Of a DNA stretch of 64,000 nt, positions 20,450-31,612 are shown piece after piece. Positions within the stretch are counted from its first letter, which is position 1. The number at the start of each line of letters is the position of its first letter. The notes beneath the pieces were generated by a model. It was given only the letters and a program-made list of their open reading frames with translations, had not been told where the DNA came from and made no database searches. Origin of the DNA: Symbiodinium natans (Eukaryota; Sar; Dinophyceae; Suessiales; Symbiodiniaceae); the NCBI GenBank assembly GCA_905221605.1, contig CAJNDS010002613.1:215001-279000 (forward strand), written 5' to 3'. Position numbers and translations under genes: made by a program.

Positions 20450-22091
20450 GTCCTAGACGGACTTGAGTTTCTAATTCGACATGCAGGCGCCTCGAGAGGG
20501 CACCCGCAGGCATCGCAAGCTTTTCGCAAGCAGAGGAGCCACGGGAGCGTGAGACACACCTCGAGGACCTCGATTCCATGCTGACCAGCGACATGCCTTT
20601 GAAGAAATCAGGTGGACACAGGCAGTGATAGGGATCGCTCGACGGCGTTGAGAGGAAGCGTGTCTCGCCCTGTGCTCACCACAAACCTACGTAAAGGGAG
20701 AGACAGCTGTTACTTCTGGGTGAGTGCGGGGTTGGTTCTGATGAGATGACACTGAAGGGAGTGACGAAACTGCTCTTTGAGCTGCAGAGTGGTCAGACCA
20801 CAAGCTCAGGGACTGTTTTATTGAGGTAGAACACTCGTTTGCTACGTTCTCTGAAGCCCTTGACAAGCCCTCAGCCCTAACCTTCAACTTCCGTCCTAAA
20901 CTCCCTAAACTCCCCAAAGAAGGACCTACGGCTTCGGCCTGACGCCGCTCGCGGCAGCAGCTGGAATGAAGGCTCTCGGATGGCTGGGATATGAAAAAAT
21001 CGATTCTTGGGCGGGGCGGCTTCAGGGAGCTTTGGGATCTTTCGGGAGTTTTGGGAGCTTTCGGGAGCTTTCGGGAGCTTTCGGGAGCTTTCGGGAGCGT
21101 TGGGAGCTTTAGGGAGCTTAGGAAGTTTCAGGGAGCCTAGGGAGTTTAGGATGCGATGGGTGTGAGACAAGCCTAAGAGCACGCCCAAGAGTCGACGATC
21201 ACCTATTGTAAGAATGGAGCCCGGTAACGTACAGTGGGCGCAGCAGGGGTATCCAGTCTGCCGGTGTCTCATTCTCAGGGAAACGGCGCCCGATTGCAAA
21301 CGTGAGGATCCTCCGCTCAAAGGCACCTCGCCGCACAAGTAGCAAGTATTCAAGTATATTGAAGTATATGGAAGTAAACTGAAGTATATGTATGCCGAGT
21401 TCATACAATACATTCTGCATGCAGGCGGAGTAAAGTGAAAGCAGCTTGTCAACAGGATGCAAGCAGGATCAAGTACACTGCCTTGATGGTTGCCTGGGCT
21501 CTTCTTTTGCAAAGCTGCCCCACGTATCTGTGTTTGCGAAGTTGGTGTCGCCTTGCTTCTCCACGTAAGGTTGACGTGGTTGCAGTCAGCGTGAGCATAA
21601 CTGTGTGGGGTGCCCAGCTACCTGCAGAGGTGCCTGTATACCTCGAAAACAAAGCTGAACCTTGTCGACACATGTCGACAAGCTGCAATTCGCATCAATT
21701 CGCAAGCAATGCGCAAGAGTCTTGAAATGATATGGCTGCCTTGCTTAACTGTTGTGGCTTGCAAGGTGGTACCTCACTTCGTTCGGTGCGTGACTGCTCA
21801 AGAAGGACTTCTCTGGAACCAGTAACTCCACCTGGTATGCACCTGCTGTTGTGTCTGTAGCTCAAGCAAGGGCGTGCGCACTATAGGTCGTCTTCCGAGC
21901 ACCAGTTAGCAGCCTCTATAGCTTTCTGCTACACATCGGCGTTGGAAGAACAAGGAGGTGCCGGATCATTTCCTGATCGGGTTTATCCAACCCCACATCA
22001 CACCTCTTTTTTTGCATAGCTGTGCTCGGATCGAGGTGCTACAGTGCTACAGGTGTAGGTGTATACTCCCCCACCCGCTTCCATAAGACGG
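20450..22091. other. PP2C intergenic unit B-to-A, second copy
   Basis: Near-copy of 15063-16720; the GGGAGCTTTC minisatellite (about 21037-21105) is shorter. No separate gene recognised. Confidence 0.6.
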
Positions 22092-23207
22092 AATGTGCGT
22101 GGCTGCTGAGTCAGCTGTGCACCTGCTGCATCTGGAGGAAGTGATAATGGCTACGACGCAGACGCAACTCTTTGCAATCGACGATGGACATGCCGGCAAT
22201 GAGGCTGTCACGGTGGCGAGGAGATCCTCCCACATCTTTGGGAGGATTTCCTTGGCCACCGTGACAGCTTAATTCCCTGCATGTCCATCGTCGACTGCCT
22301 CCAGGATGCTCAGGATGTGGAGGGCGCCAGAGCCGCGGACGAGGAAGTTACAACCCAACTGGTCGACAACAAGTTGACGCCTCACATGGAGACATCTTCG
22401 GGCACGGTAGCTTGCCTTGGCTCGGTCAAGGGTGCGGACATGTGGATTGCCAACCTTGGCGATTGCCGGAATGTGTTGTCCAAAGATGGCACAGCCCTGG
22501 CGATTTCGGGTGACTATGCCCCGGAGGAGAATGCCGCGGAAGCAGAGCAATTTGCAGATCTGCGATCGTCCTGCTTCCGCGATTGCATGTCAAAGTTCAG
22601 GGTGGCTACGTTGACGTTGAGGAGCACGTGGCCGTATCGAGAGCCTTCGGGAACGTGCGTTTCAGCTGAGGCGCACGTTGCCGAGGGCTGTCGATACAGC
22701 CACAGCAGCAAGTTTGAGGGCATCAGCAGCGAGCCCGAGGCATTTTCTGCGAAGATCGATGGCGCAGTTGACTTCGTCATCATCGGCACGGATGGAATTT
22801 GGGATGCACTTAAAGAGCAGCTTGGTCTGACGCATGCCCGCAAGGCACTCCGAACCGCGGCAAAGCCGGAGGATGCTGCAGCGGCTATCCTGCAAAGCGC
22901 GGGAAAAGTGAGCAAGTCGGACAATTCTGCCGTGATCGTGGTTATGTTCAAGTTTCCTGAGCTGCTCCCGAAGCGGCCTGGGGTGCCAAGAGTTTCCTTG
23001 ACGCAGTTGCAGGAGACAGAATTACAAACTCACGTCCGTCTAGTACCTACGCAGGTGTCTCCTGCAACTGCGTCAAGGAAACTCTTGGCACCTCAGGCCG
23101 CTTCGGGAGCGGCTCAGGTGGCTTTGTTCAAGTTTCCTGAGCCGCTCCCGAAGCGGCCTGGGGTGCCAAGAGTTTCCTTGACGCAGTTGCAGGAGACACC
23201 TGCGTAG
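22092..23207 (+). pseudogene. PP2C phosphatase, degenerate copy A3
   Basis: Very close to A2, but a one-base deletion near 22220 (GGCGAGGAG for GGCGAAGGAG) and a TAA at 22270 cut off the DGHAG segment. The long frame of 308 codons therefore starts at ATG 22281 and ends at 23207. It keeps GTDGIWDALKEQ and KSDNSAVIVVMF, so unlike A1 and A2 its C-terminal metal motifs are intact while the N-terminal ones are missing. The two cancelling frameshifts around VEEHVAVSRAFG are shared with A1 and A2. The frame stays open across the fold-back. Confidence 0.86.
22175..22297. repeat. Fold-back over the DGH motif, copy A3
   Basis: Left arm 22175-22232 (58 bp, one base deleted) and right arm 22239-22297 (59 bp) with a 6-base spacer. 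Confidence 0.87.
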
Positions 23208-23235
23208 GTACTAGACGGACGTGAGTTTGTAATTC
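23019..23235. repeat. 100-bp fold-back at the 3' end of A3
   Basis: Left arm 23019-23118 and right arm 23136-23235 match at 99 of 100 positions (one T for C in the left arm, GGCACCTCAGG); 17-base spacer. Confidence 0.95.
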
Positions 23236-24877
23236 GACATGCAGGCGCCTCGAGAGGGCACCTGCAGGCGTCGCCAGCTGTTTGCGAGAACTGGAGCCGC
23301 GGGAGCGTGATCAGGCGAGTCAGGACACACCTCCTGGCGATGCCGACCAGCGACACGCCTTTGAAGCAAGCAAGTGGACACAGCCAGTCGCACAGGGTCG
23401 TTCCACGGCATTAAGAGGAAGCGTGTCTCGCTGTATGCTCATTACAAACCTATGTAAAGGGAGAGACAGCTGCTACTTCGGGGTGAGTGCGGGGTTGGCC
23501 CTGGTGAGATGACACTGAAGGGAGTCTCGAAACTGCTCTTTGAGCTGCAGTGTGGTCAGACCACAAGCTGAGGGACTGTGTTACTGAGTTAGACCACTCG
23601 TTTGCGACGTTTTCTGAAGCCCTTTAACACTAACCTTCAGCTTCCGTCCTCAACTTCCTTTAAACTCCCCAAAGAAGGACCTACGGAACCGCTCGTGGCG
23701 GCAGCCTGGAATGAAGGCTCTGGGATGGCTGGGTGAGGGAGTTTTGGGATCTTTTCGGGAGTTGTGGGAGCTTTCGGGAGTTGTGGGAGCTTGAGGGAGC
23801 TTAGGGAGTTTTAGGGCGTTTAGGGAGTTTAGGATGCGATGGGCGTGATACAAGCCTAAGAGCACAAGAGTCCACGATCTGGGACAAGACCTATTGTGAG
23901 AATGGAGCATGGTAACGTACCGTGGGCGCAGCAGGGGTGTCCAGTCTGCCGGTGCCCCATGCGCAGGGAAACAACGCGAAAACGTCAAATACAGTTTAGT
24001 TCTTCGGCATGCTCCGAGTCTTCGCGTCCACGGCCGCATGAACCTTCGGCTTGGACCGCGTCCATGGCGGCTCGTTTCTCAAACTCAGAATCCGTGTGGA
24101 ACCCGTGGGCAGTGGTCGGAGGCAAATGGGGATTTAATGCAAACGCTAGCATCCTTGCAGTTGCAGGGTCGCGCCCCGCCCGATTGCAAGCGTGAAAATC
24201 CTCCTCTGAAGGGCACCTCACGACACAAGTAGCAAGTACAATTGCCGAGTTCATGCAATATCTGCATGCAGGGCGGAGTAGATAGAAAAGCAGCTTGTCA
24301 GTAGGATGCAAGCAGTCGAAAAGGATCAAGTCACTGCCTTTGTCTATGTTTGCAAAATTGCTGTCGCCTTGCTTCTCAGCGCGTTAGGTTGACGAGGTTG
24401 CAGTCAGCGCGAGCACAACTGCGTGGGGTGCCCAGCTATGCACAAAGGTGCCTGTAAAATCTGTATACTCGAAGACAAAGCTGCAATGGGAGAGAAGTTC
24501 AGCAACCTGAACGGCGTGCCTTGCTTAGCTGTTGTCGCTTCCAAGGCGGTACCTCACTTCGTTTCGTACTTGACTGCTCAAGAAGGACTTCTCTGGAACC
24601 AGTAACTCCACCTGGTATGCACGTGCTGTTGCGTCTGTGACTCAAGCAAGAGCGTGCTCACTAGGTCGCCTTCCGAGCTCCAGTTAGCAGCCTCTAGAAT
24701 TTCTGCTACACATCGGTGTTGGAAGAAACAGGAGGTTCCGCGTCATTTCCTGATCGGGTTTCTCCAGTCAGCTTCTTGCCCACGTCACATATCTGTGTTG
24801 CATCGCCGTGCTCGGATCGAGGTGCTACAGTGCTACAGGTGTAGGTGTACACTCCCCAACCCGCTTCCATAAGACGA
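23208..24877. other. PP2C intergenic unit A-to-B, third copy
   Basis: Near-copy of 12490-14123 up to about 24600; the last 270 bases differ and resemble the 5' flank of A-type copies (GTGCTACAGTGCTACAGGTG), so B3 carries a hybrid upstream region. No gene recognised. Confidence 0.55.
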
Positions 24878-25816
24878 ATGTGGTGGCTGCTGAGCCAGCT
24901 GTGCACCTGCTTTGCTAGGGACAAGCAGGCTTGCCTCCTCCCGGAGGAGGAATCTGGTGGAGGAAGCGATTATGGCTACGCTTTAGCAAAGAACGAACGC
25001 TCCCGCATGGAGGACGCAGTGGACATCCAGGAGGACGTCGCCGGATACAGGCTCTTTGCGGCCTACGACGGACATGCAGGATGTCAAGCTGTCACGGTGG
25101 CAAAGGAGATAATCCCAGGAATTCTGGGAAGGTACCTCCGCGATGCCGAGGATGTGGAGGGCGCCATCAAGGCTGCCTTCAGAGCCGCGGACGAGGAAAT
25201 CATGAAACACCTCGTTGACAAGAACTTGACTCCTCACATGAAGACATCTTCGGGCACAGTAGCTTGCCTTGCCTTGGTCAAGGGTGCGGAGATGTGGATT
25301 GCCAACCTTGGCGATTGCCGGGCCATGCTGTCCAAAGATGGGTCAGCCCTGGCGATTTCACGTGACCACGCTCCTGAGAAGAATGCTGCGGACGCAGAAC
25401 GTTTGCAGCAGCTGGATGTCAAAGTTGAGGGGGGTTACGTGGAGGAGCACGTGGCGGTGTCGAGAGCCTTCGGCAACGTGTGCTTCGACACGGGCAGCAA
25501 GGTCAAGGGCATCAGCAACGAGCCCGAGGTATTTCTTGTTGAGATCGATGACACAGTGGACTTCGTCATCATCGGCACCGATGGAATTTGGGATGCACTT
25601 AAAGAACAGTTTGCTCTGACGCATGCCCGCAAGGCACTCCGAACCACGGCAAAGCCGGAGGATGCTGCAGCGGCTATCCTGCAAAACGCGGGAAAAGTGA
25701 GCAAGTCGGACAATGCTGCCGTGATCGTGGTTGTGTTCAAGTTTCCTGAGCCGCTGCCGAAGCGGCCTGGGGTGCCAAGAGTTTCCTTGACGCAGTTGCA
25801 GGAGACACCTGCGTAG
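24878..25816 (+). CDS. PP2C-type Ser/Thr protein phosphatase, copy B3 (intact)
   Basis: 312 codons from the shared ATG (MWWLLSQLCTCFARDKQ, with A13 for G). The frame is open upstream to 24845, but only through a GTG and sequence not shared by B1, so the ATG is preferred. All catalytic motifs are present. Differences from B1: M109 for I, M150 for V directly after NLGDCRA, and a cluster at 172-180 (DAERLQQLD). Its 3' flank lacks about 90 bases (GCCTCGAG...) present after B1, B2 and B5, a deletion shared with B4. Confidence 0.92.
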   Translation: MWWLLSQLCTCFARDKQACLLPEEESGGGSDYGYALAKNERSRMEDAVDIQEDVAGYRLFAAYDGHAGCQAVTVAKEIIPGILGRYLRDAEDVEGAIKAAFRAADEEIMKHLVDKNLTPHMKTSSGTVACLALVKGAEMWIANLGDCRAMLSKDGSALAISRDHAPEKNAADAERLQQLDVKVEGGYVEEHVAVSRAFGNVCFDTGSKVKGISNEPEVFLVEIDDTVDFVIIGTDGIWDALKEQFALTHARKALRTTAKPEDAAAAILQNAGKVSKSDNAAVIVVVFKFPEPLPKRPGVPRVSLTQLQETPA

Positions 25817-27071
25817 GTCCTAGACGGACTTGAGTTTCTAATTCGACATGCAGGCTCGATTCCATGCTGACCAGCGGCATGCCTTTGAAGACATCAGGTG
25901 GACACAGCCAGTCGTGATAGGATCGTTCCACGACATTAAGAGAAGACAGCTGTTTCTTCTTCGGGGCGAGTGCGGGGTTGGTTCTGATGAGATGACACTG
26001 AAGGGAGTCTCGAAACTGCTCTTTGAGCTGCAGTGTGATCAGACCACAAGCTCAGGGACTGTGTTACTGAGTTAGAACACTCGTTGGCGGCGTTTTCTGA
26101 AGCCCTTTACAAGCCCTGAGCCCTATCCCTCAGCTTCCGTCCTAAACTTCCTAAACGCCCCAAAAAAGGACCCTACGGATTCGGCCTGACGCCGCGCGTG
26201 GCGGCAGCCTGGAATGAAGGCTCTCGGATGGCTGGGATATGAAAAAAAGTCGATTTTTGTCTTGGGCGGCTTCAGGGAGCTTAGGGAGTTTTAGGGAGTT
26301 TAGGGAGTTTAGGATGCGACGGGCATGATACAAGCCAAAGAGCAGCACAGGAGTCGACGATCTGGGACAAGACCTATTGTAAGAATGGAGGGAGCATACG
26401 TATGCCAAGGTGAAGGTTGTGGTTAACAGGATGCAAGCAGTTGAAAAGGATGAAGTACACTTGCCTCGATGGTTGCCCGGGCTCTTCTTTTGCCAAGCTG
26501 CCCCTCGTATCTGTGTTTGCGAAGTTGGCGTCGCCTTGCTTCTCCACGTGAGGTTGACGTGGTTGCAATCAGCGTGAGCACAACGGTGTCGGGTGCCCAG
26601 CTACGTGCAAAGGTGCCTGTATACCTCGAAGACAAAGCTGCAATGGGAGAGAAGTTCAGCAACCTGAACAGCGTGTCGACAAGCTGCAACGCGCAAGATC
26701 CTTGAACTGATATGGTTGCCTTGCTTAGCTGTTGTCGCTTCCAAGGCGGTACCTCACTTCGTTCGGTACTTGACTGCTGAACAAGGACTTCTCTGGAGCC
26801 AGTAACTCCACCTGGTATGCGTGTGCTGTTGTGTCTGTGACCCAAGCCAGGGCGTGCGCACTAGGTCACCTTCCGAGCACCAGTTTAGCAGCCCCTAGCA
26901 TTTTCTGCTACACATCGGTGTTGGAAGAAACAGGAGGTTCCGGATCATTTCCTAGTCGGGTTTCTCCAGTCAGTTTCATGCCCAACTCACACCTCTTTGT
27001 TGCATCGCTGTGCTCGGATCGAGGTGCTACAGCTGTAGGTGCACTCCCAACCCGCTTCCATAAGAGACGGA
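25817..27071. other. Short PP2C intergenic unit
   Basis: The 2.2 kb unit without an A copy. It holds the shortened 3' flank, TTAGGGAGTTT minisatellite units near 26275-26315 and the upstream block (26400-27071). No separate gene recognised. Confidence 0.6.
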
Positions 27072-28010
27072 ATGTGGTGGCTGCTGAGTCAGCTGTGCAC
27101 CTGCTTCGGTAGGGACAAGCAGGCTTGCCTCCTCCCGGAGGAGGAATCTGGTGGAGGAAGCGATTATGGCTACGCAGTAGCAAAGAACGAACGCTCCCGC
27201 ATGGAGGACGCAGTGGACATCCAGGAGGACGTCGCCGGATACAGGCTCTTTGCGGCCTACGACGGACATGCAGGATGTCAAGCTGTCACGGTGGCAAAGG
27301 AGATAATCCCAGGAATTCTGGGAAGGTACCTCCGCGATGCCGAGGATGTGGAGGGCGCCATCAAGGCTGCCTTCAGAGCCGCGGACGAGGAAATCATGAA
27401 ACACCTCGTTGACAAGAACTTGACTCCTCACATGAAGACATCTTCGGGCACAGTAGCTTGCCTTGCCTTGGTCAAGGGTGCGGAGATGTGGATTGCCAAC
27501 CTTGGCGATTGCCGGGCCATGCTGTCCAAAGATGGGTCAGCCCTGGCGATTTCACGTGACCATGCCCCTGAGAAGAATGCCGCGGAGGCAGAGCGTTTGC
27601 GGCAGCTGGGTGTCAAAGTTGAGGGTGGTTACGTGGAGGAGCACGTGGCGGTGTCGAGAGCCTTCGGCAACGTGTGCTTCGACACGGGCAGCAAGGTCAA
27701 GGGCATCAGCAACGAGCCCGAGGTATTTCTTGTTGAGATCGATGATACAGTGGACTTCGTCATCATCGGCACCGATGGAATTTGGGATGCACTTAAAGAA
27801 CAGTTTGCTCTGACGCATGCCCGCAAGGCACTCCGAACCACGGCAAAGCCGGAGGATGCTGCAGCGGCTATCCTGCAAAACGCGGGAAAAGTGAGCAAGT
27901 CGGACAATGCTGCCGTGATCGTGGTTGTGTTCAAGTTTCCTGAGCCGCTCCCGAAGCGGCTTGGGGTGCCAAGAGTTTCCCTGACGCAATTGCAGGAGAC
28001 ACCTGCGTAG
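27072..28010 (+). CDS. PP2C-type Ser/Thr protein phosphatase, copy B4 (intact)
   Basis: 312 codons with all PP2C motifs. It has M109 and M150 like B3 and B5. L297 for P in the tail (PKRLGVPR) is shared only with B5, so B4 and B5 are sisters. Asn200 is retained. The upstream GTG-opened extension is not conserved and is rejected in favour of the ATG. Confidence 0.93.
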   Translation: MWWLLSQLCTCFGRDKQACLLPEEESGGGSDYGYAVAKNERSRMEDAVDIQEDVAGYRLFAAYDGHAGCQAVTVAKEIIPGILGRYLRDAEDVEGAIKAAFRAADEEIMKHLVDKNLTPHMKTSSGTVACLALVKGAEMWIANLGDCRAMLSKDGSALAISRDHAPEKNAAEAERLRQLGVKVEGGYVEEHVAVSRAFGNVCFDTGSKVKGISNEPEVFLVEIDDTVDFVIIGTDGIWDALKEQFALTHARKALRTTAKPEDAAAAILQNAGKVSKSDNAAVIVVVFKFPEPLPKRLGVPRVSLTQLQETPA

Positions 28011-29249
28011 GTCCTAGACGGACTTGAGTTTCTAATTCGACATGCAGGCTCGATTCCATGCTGACCAGCGGCATGCCTTTGAAGAAATCAGATGGACACA
28101 GCCAGTCGTGATAGGATCGTTCCACGACATTAAGAGAAGACAGCTGTTTCTTCTTCGGGGCGAGTGCGGGGTTGGTTCTGATGAGATGACACTGAAGGGA
28201 GTCTCGAAACTGCTCTTTGAGCTGCAGTGTGGTCAGACCACAAGCTCAGGGACTGTGAGACTGTGTTATTGAGTTAGCACACTCGTTGGCGACGTTTTCT
28301 GCAGCCCTTTACAAGCCCTGAGCCCTATCCCTCAGCTTCCGTCCTAAACTTCCTAAACTCCCCAAAGAAGGACCCTACGGAATCGGCCTGACGCCGCTCG
28401 TGGCAACAGCTGGAATGAAGGCGCTCGCATGGCCGGGGTAGGAAAAAATCGATTTTTGTGCGGGGCGGCTTCAGGGAGCTTAGGGAGTTTTTTAGGATGC
28501 GATGGGCGTACTGCAAACCAAAGAGCAGCACAGGAGTCGACGATCTGGGACAAGACCTATTGTAAGAATGGAGCATACGCATGCCAAGGTGAAAGTTGTG
28601 GTTAACAGGATGCAAGCAGTTGAAAAGGATGAAGTACACTTGCCTTGATGGTTGCCCGGGCTCTTCTTTTGCCAAGCTGCCCCACGTATCTGTGTTTGCG
28701 AAGTTGGCGTCGCCTTGCTTCTCCACGTAAGGTTGACGTGGTTGCAATCAGCGTGAGCACAACTGCGTGGGGTGCCCAGCTACGTGCAAAGGTGCCTGTA
28801 TACCTCGAAGACAAAGCTGCAATGGGAGAGAAGTTCAGCAACCTGAACAGCGTGTCGACAAGCTGCAACGCGCAAGATCCTTGAACTGATATGGTTGCCT
28901 TGCTTAGCTGTTGTCGCTTCCAAGGCGGTACCTCACTTCGTTCGGTACTTTGCTGCTGAACAAGGACTTCTGTGGAGCCAGTAACTCCACCTGGTATGCG
29001 TGTGCTGTTGTGTCTGTGACCCAAGCCAGGGCGTGCGCACTAGGTCACCTTCCGAGCACCAGGTTAGCAGCCCCTAGCATTTTTTGCTACACATCGGTGT
29101 TGGAAGAAACAGGAGGTTCCGGATCATTTCCTGGTCGGGTTTCTCCAGTCAGTTTCTTGCCGGCATCACACCTCTGTGCTGCATCGCCGTGCCCGGATCG
29201 AGGTGCTGCAGCTGTAGGTGCACTCCCCAACCCGCTTCCATAAGGCGGA
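28011..29249. other. Short PP2C intergenic unit, second copy
   Basis: Near-copy of 25817-27071 with the same shortened 3' flank; small duplications such as GGGACTGTGAGACTGTG near 28250. No gene recognised. Confidence 0.6.
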
Positions 29250-30188
29250 ATGTGGTGGCTGCTGAGCCAGCTGTGCACCTGCTTCGGTAGGGACAAGCAG
29301 GCTTGCCTCCTCCCGGAGGAGGAATCTGGAGGAGGAAGTGAGTATGGCTACGCAGTAGCCAAGAACGAACGCTCCCGCATGGAGGACGCAGTGGACATCC
29401 AGGAGGACGTCGCCGGATACAGGCTCTTTGCGGCCTACGACGGACATGCAGGATGTCAAGCTGTCACGGTGGCAAAGGAGATAATCCCAGGAATTCTGGG
29501 AAGGTACCTCCGCGATGCCGAGGATGTGGAGGGCGCCATCAAGGCTGCCTTCAGAGCCGCGGACGAGGAAATCATGAAACACCTCGTTGACAAGAACTTG
29601 ACTCCTCACATGAAGACATCTTCGGGCACAGTAGCTTGCCTTGCCTTGGTCAAGGGTGCGGAGATGTGGATTGCCAACCTTGGCGATTGCCGGGCCATGC
29701 TGTCCAAAGATGGGTCAGCCCTGGCGATTTCACGTGACCATGCCCCTGAGAAGAATGCCGCGGAGGCAGAGCGTTTGCGGCAGCTGGGTGTCAAAGTTGA
29801 GGGGGGTTATGTGGAGGAGCACGTGGCGGTGTCGAGAGCCTTCGGCAACGTGTGCTTCGACACGGGCAGCAAGGTCAAGGGCATCAGCAACGAGCCCGAG
29901 GTATTTCTTGTTGAGATCGATGATACAGTGGACTTCGTCATCATCGGCACCGATGGAATTTGGGATGCACTTAAAGAACAGTTTGCTCTGACGCATGCCC
30001 GCAAGGCACTCCGAACCACGGCAAAGCCGGAGGATGCTGCAGCGGCTATCCTGCAAAACGCGGGAAAAGTGAGCAAGTCGGACAATGCTGCCGTGATCGT
30101 GGTTGTGTTCAAGTTTCCTGAGCCGCTCCCGAAGCGGCTTGGGGTGCCAAGAGTTTCCCTGACGCAATTGCAGGAGACACCTGCGTAG
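29250..30188 (+). CDS. PP2C-type Ser/Thr protein phosphatase, copy B5 (intact)
   Basis: 312 codons; combines the B1-like N-terminus (GSEYGYAVAKNE) with the B4-like M109, M150 and L297, and has the long B1/B2-type 3' flank. This mosaic pattern suggests unequal exchange or gene conversion within the array. All metal-site motifs are intact. Last intact copy before the array ends. Confidence 0.93.
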   Translation: MWWLLSQLCTCFGRDKQACLLPEEESGGGSEYGYAVAKNERSRMEDAVDIQEDVAGYRLFAAYDGHAGCQAVTVAKEIIPGILGRYLRDAEDVEGAIKAAFRAADEEIMKHLVDKNLTPHMKTSSGTVACLALVKGAEMWIANLGDCRAMLSKDGSALAISRDHAPEKNAAEAERLRQLGVKVEGGYVEEHVAVSRAFGNVCFDTGSKVKGISNEPEVFLVEIDDTVDFVIIGTDGIWDALKEQFALTHARKALRTTAKPEDAAAAILQNAGKVSKSDNAAVIVVVFKFPEPLPKRLGVPRVSLTQLQETPA

Positions 30189-31074
30189 GTCCTAGACGGA
30201 CTTGAGTTTCTAATTCGACATGCAGGCGCCTCGAGAGGGCACCCGCAGGCATCGCAAGCTTTTCGCAAGCAGAGGAGCCACGGGAGCGTGAGACACACCT
30301 CGAGGACCTCGATTCCATGCTGACCAGCGACATGCCTTTGAAGAAAGCAGGTAGACACAGCCAGTGATAGGATCGCTCGACGGCGTTAAGAGCAGGCGTG
30401 TCTCGCCGTATGCTCATCACAAACCTACATAAAGAGAGAGACAGCTGGTACTTCTGGGGGGTGAGGGCGGGGTTGGCCATGGTGAGATGACACTGAAGGG
30501 AGTCTCGAAACTGCTCTTTGAGCTGCAGTGTGGTCTGACCACAAGCTCAGGGACTGTGCTACTGAGTTAGAACACTCGTTGGCGACGTTTTCTGAAGCCC
30601 TTTACAAGCCCTGAACCCTAACCCTCAGCTTCCGTCCTAAACTTCCTAAACTCCCCAAAAAAGGACCTACGGATTCGGCCTGACGCCGCTCGTGGCAGCA
30701 GCCTGGAATGAAGGCTCTCGGATGTCTGGGATATGAAAAAAATCGATTTTTGTGCCGGGCGGCTTCAGGGAGCTTAAGGGAGTTTTGGGAGCTTTCGGGA
30801 GTTTAGGATGCGACGGGCATGATACAAGCCAAAGAGCAGCACGCGTCGACGATCTGGGACAAGACCTATTGTAAGAATGAGTTTTTTAGGGCGTTTGGGG
30901 AGTTCAGGAATGCGATGGGCATGTTGCAAGCCTAAGAGAAGCACAGGAGTCGACGATCCGGGACAAGACCTATGCAGCAGTGTACTCGTAGGTGCAGCAG
31001 GGGTTTCCAGTCTGTTGGTGTCTCACTCCGAGGGAAACGCAGGAAAGCGTCTTAAGTACGAGTAGATGATTGCT
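30189..31074. other. Array-end intergenic DNA
   Basis: 3' flank of B5, then GGGAG minisatellite units and two adjacent copies of the 'GACGATCTGGGACAAGACC' / 'TATTGTAAGAATG' block (30848 and 30951, the second diverged), where the array grades into the right flanking duplication. Confidence 0.5.
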
Positions 31075-31154
31075 GCGATGTGCTTCGAGTCTGCGTGCCA
31101 ACGAAGGCCGCATTGACCTTCAGCTTGGACAGCATCCATGCCGGCTCGTTTCTC

Positions 31155-31262
31155 AAAATGGGGATTTCCGAGAATAGCGGGTATCTTATTGGGGTCCTTA
31201 TTAAAAGTGTATCCTACCATTTTGGGGGGGTATGTTGGTGCGGTCCCCTATGTTCGTAAACC
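31155..31262. repeat. TIR-3-like fragment
   Basis: Blocks GGGGATTTCCGAGAATA and TTCGTAAACCCCCCAA form an imperfect inverted pair resembling the termini at 37181-37396. Confidence 0.45.
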
Positions 31263-31314
31263 CCCCAAATCAGAGTCCCTGTGAATCCATAGCATCCCTT
31301 GTTGCTTGCAGTTG

Positions 31315-31458
31315 TACTTGGAGGTTCATGGTACTTCTGCACCAACTCTATCTGTAGTTATACCTGTACTTAGAACCCATTTTGAGGCACGTAAAGGGCA
31401 TAAATGGGGTTCTAAGCACAGCTATAATTGGATAATAAGTACCCCGAACCTCCAAGTA
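31315..31458. mobile_element. TIR-1 short inverted-repeat element, copy a
   Basis: About 144 bp bounded by TACTTGGAGGTTCATGGTAC and the complementary GGTTC...GTACC..GAACCTCCAAGTA form. Non-coding. The related site in the left flanking copy (9250, after GCAGTTGTA) lacks it, so it inserted after that duplication. The outer TA may be a target duplication or part of the TIR. Termini contain GGTTC at the left and end in AAG at the right, so GT-AG excision is possible (inference). Confidence 0.75.
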
Positions 31459-31509
31459 AGTCGCAGCACGAGCCTCCCGCGTCATACGTCAGTGCATGTC
31501 ATAATCTGG

Positions 31510-31612
31510 GGGCTTATAGACATAGGGGACCCCTACAAAAACTCCCCCAAATAGTAGGATCCCCCTTATAAACGGAGCCCAACAAGGTACCCCTAATATT
31601 GAAAACCCCGTA
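31510..31612. repeat. TIR-3-like fragment
   Basis: Parallels 9440-9557 of the left copy: TAGGGGACCCCTA, GTAGGATCCCCCTTATA, GGTACCCCTAATAT. Confidence 0.45.

Noticed and set aside
24845-24877. N-terminal extension of phosphatase B3 (and similarly B4)
   Set aside because: It opens with GTG and is not shared by B1, B2 or B5; the ATG at MWW is common to all.
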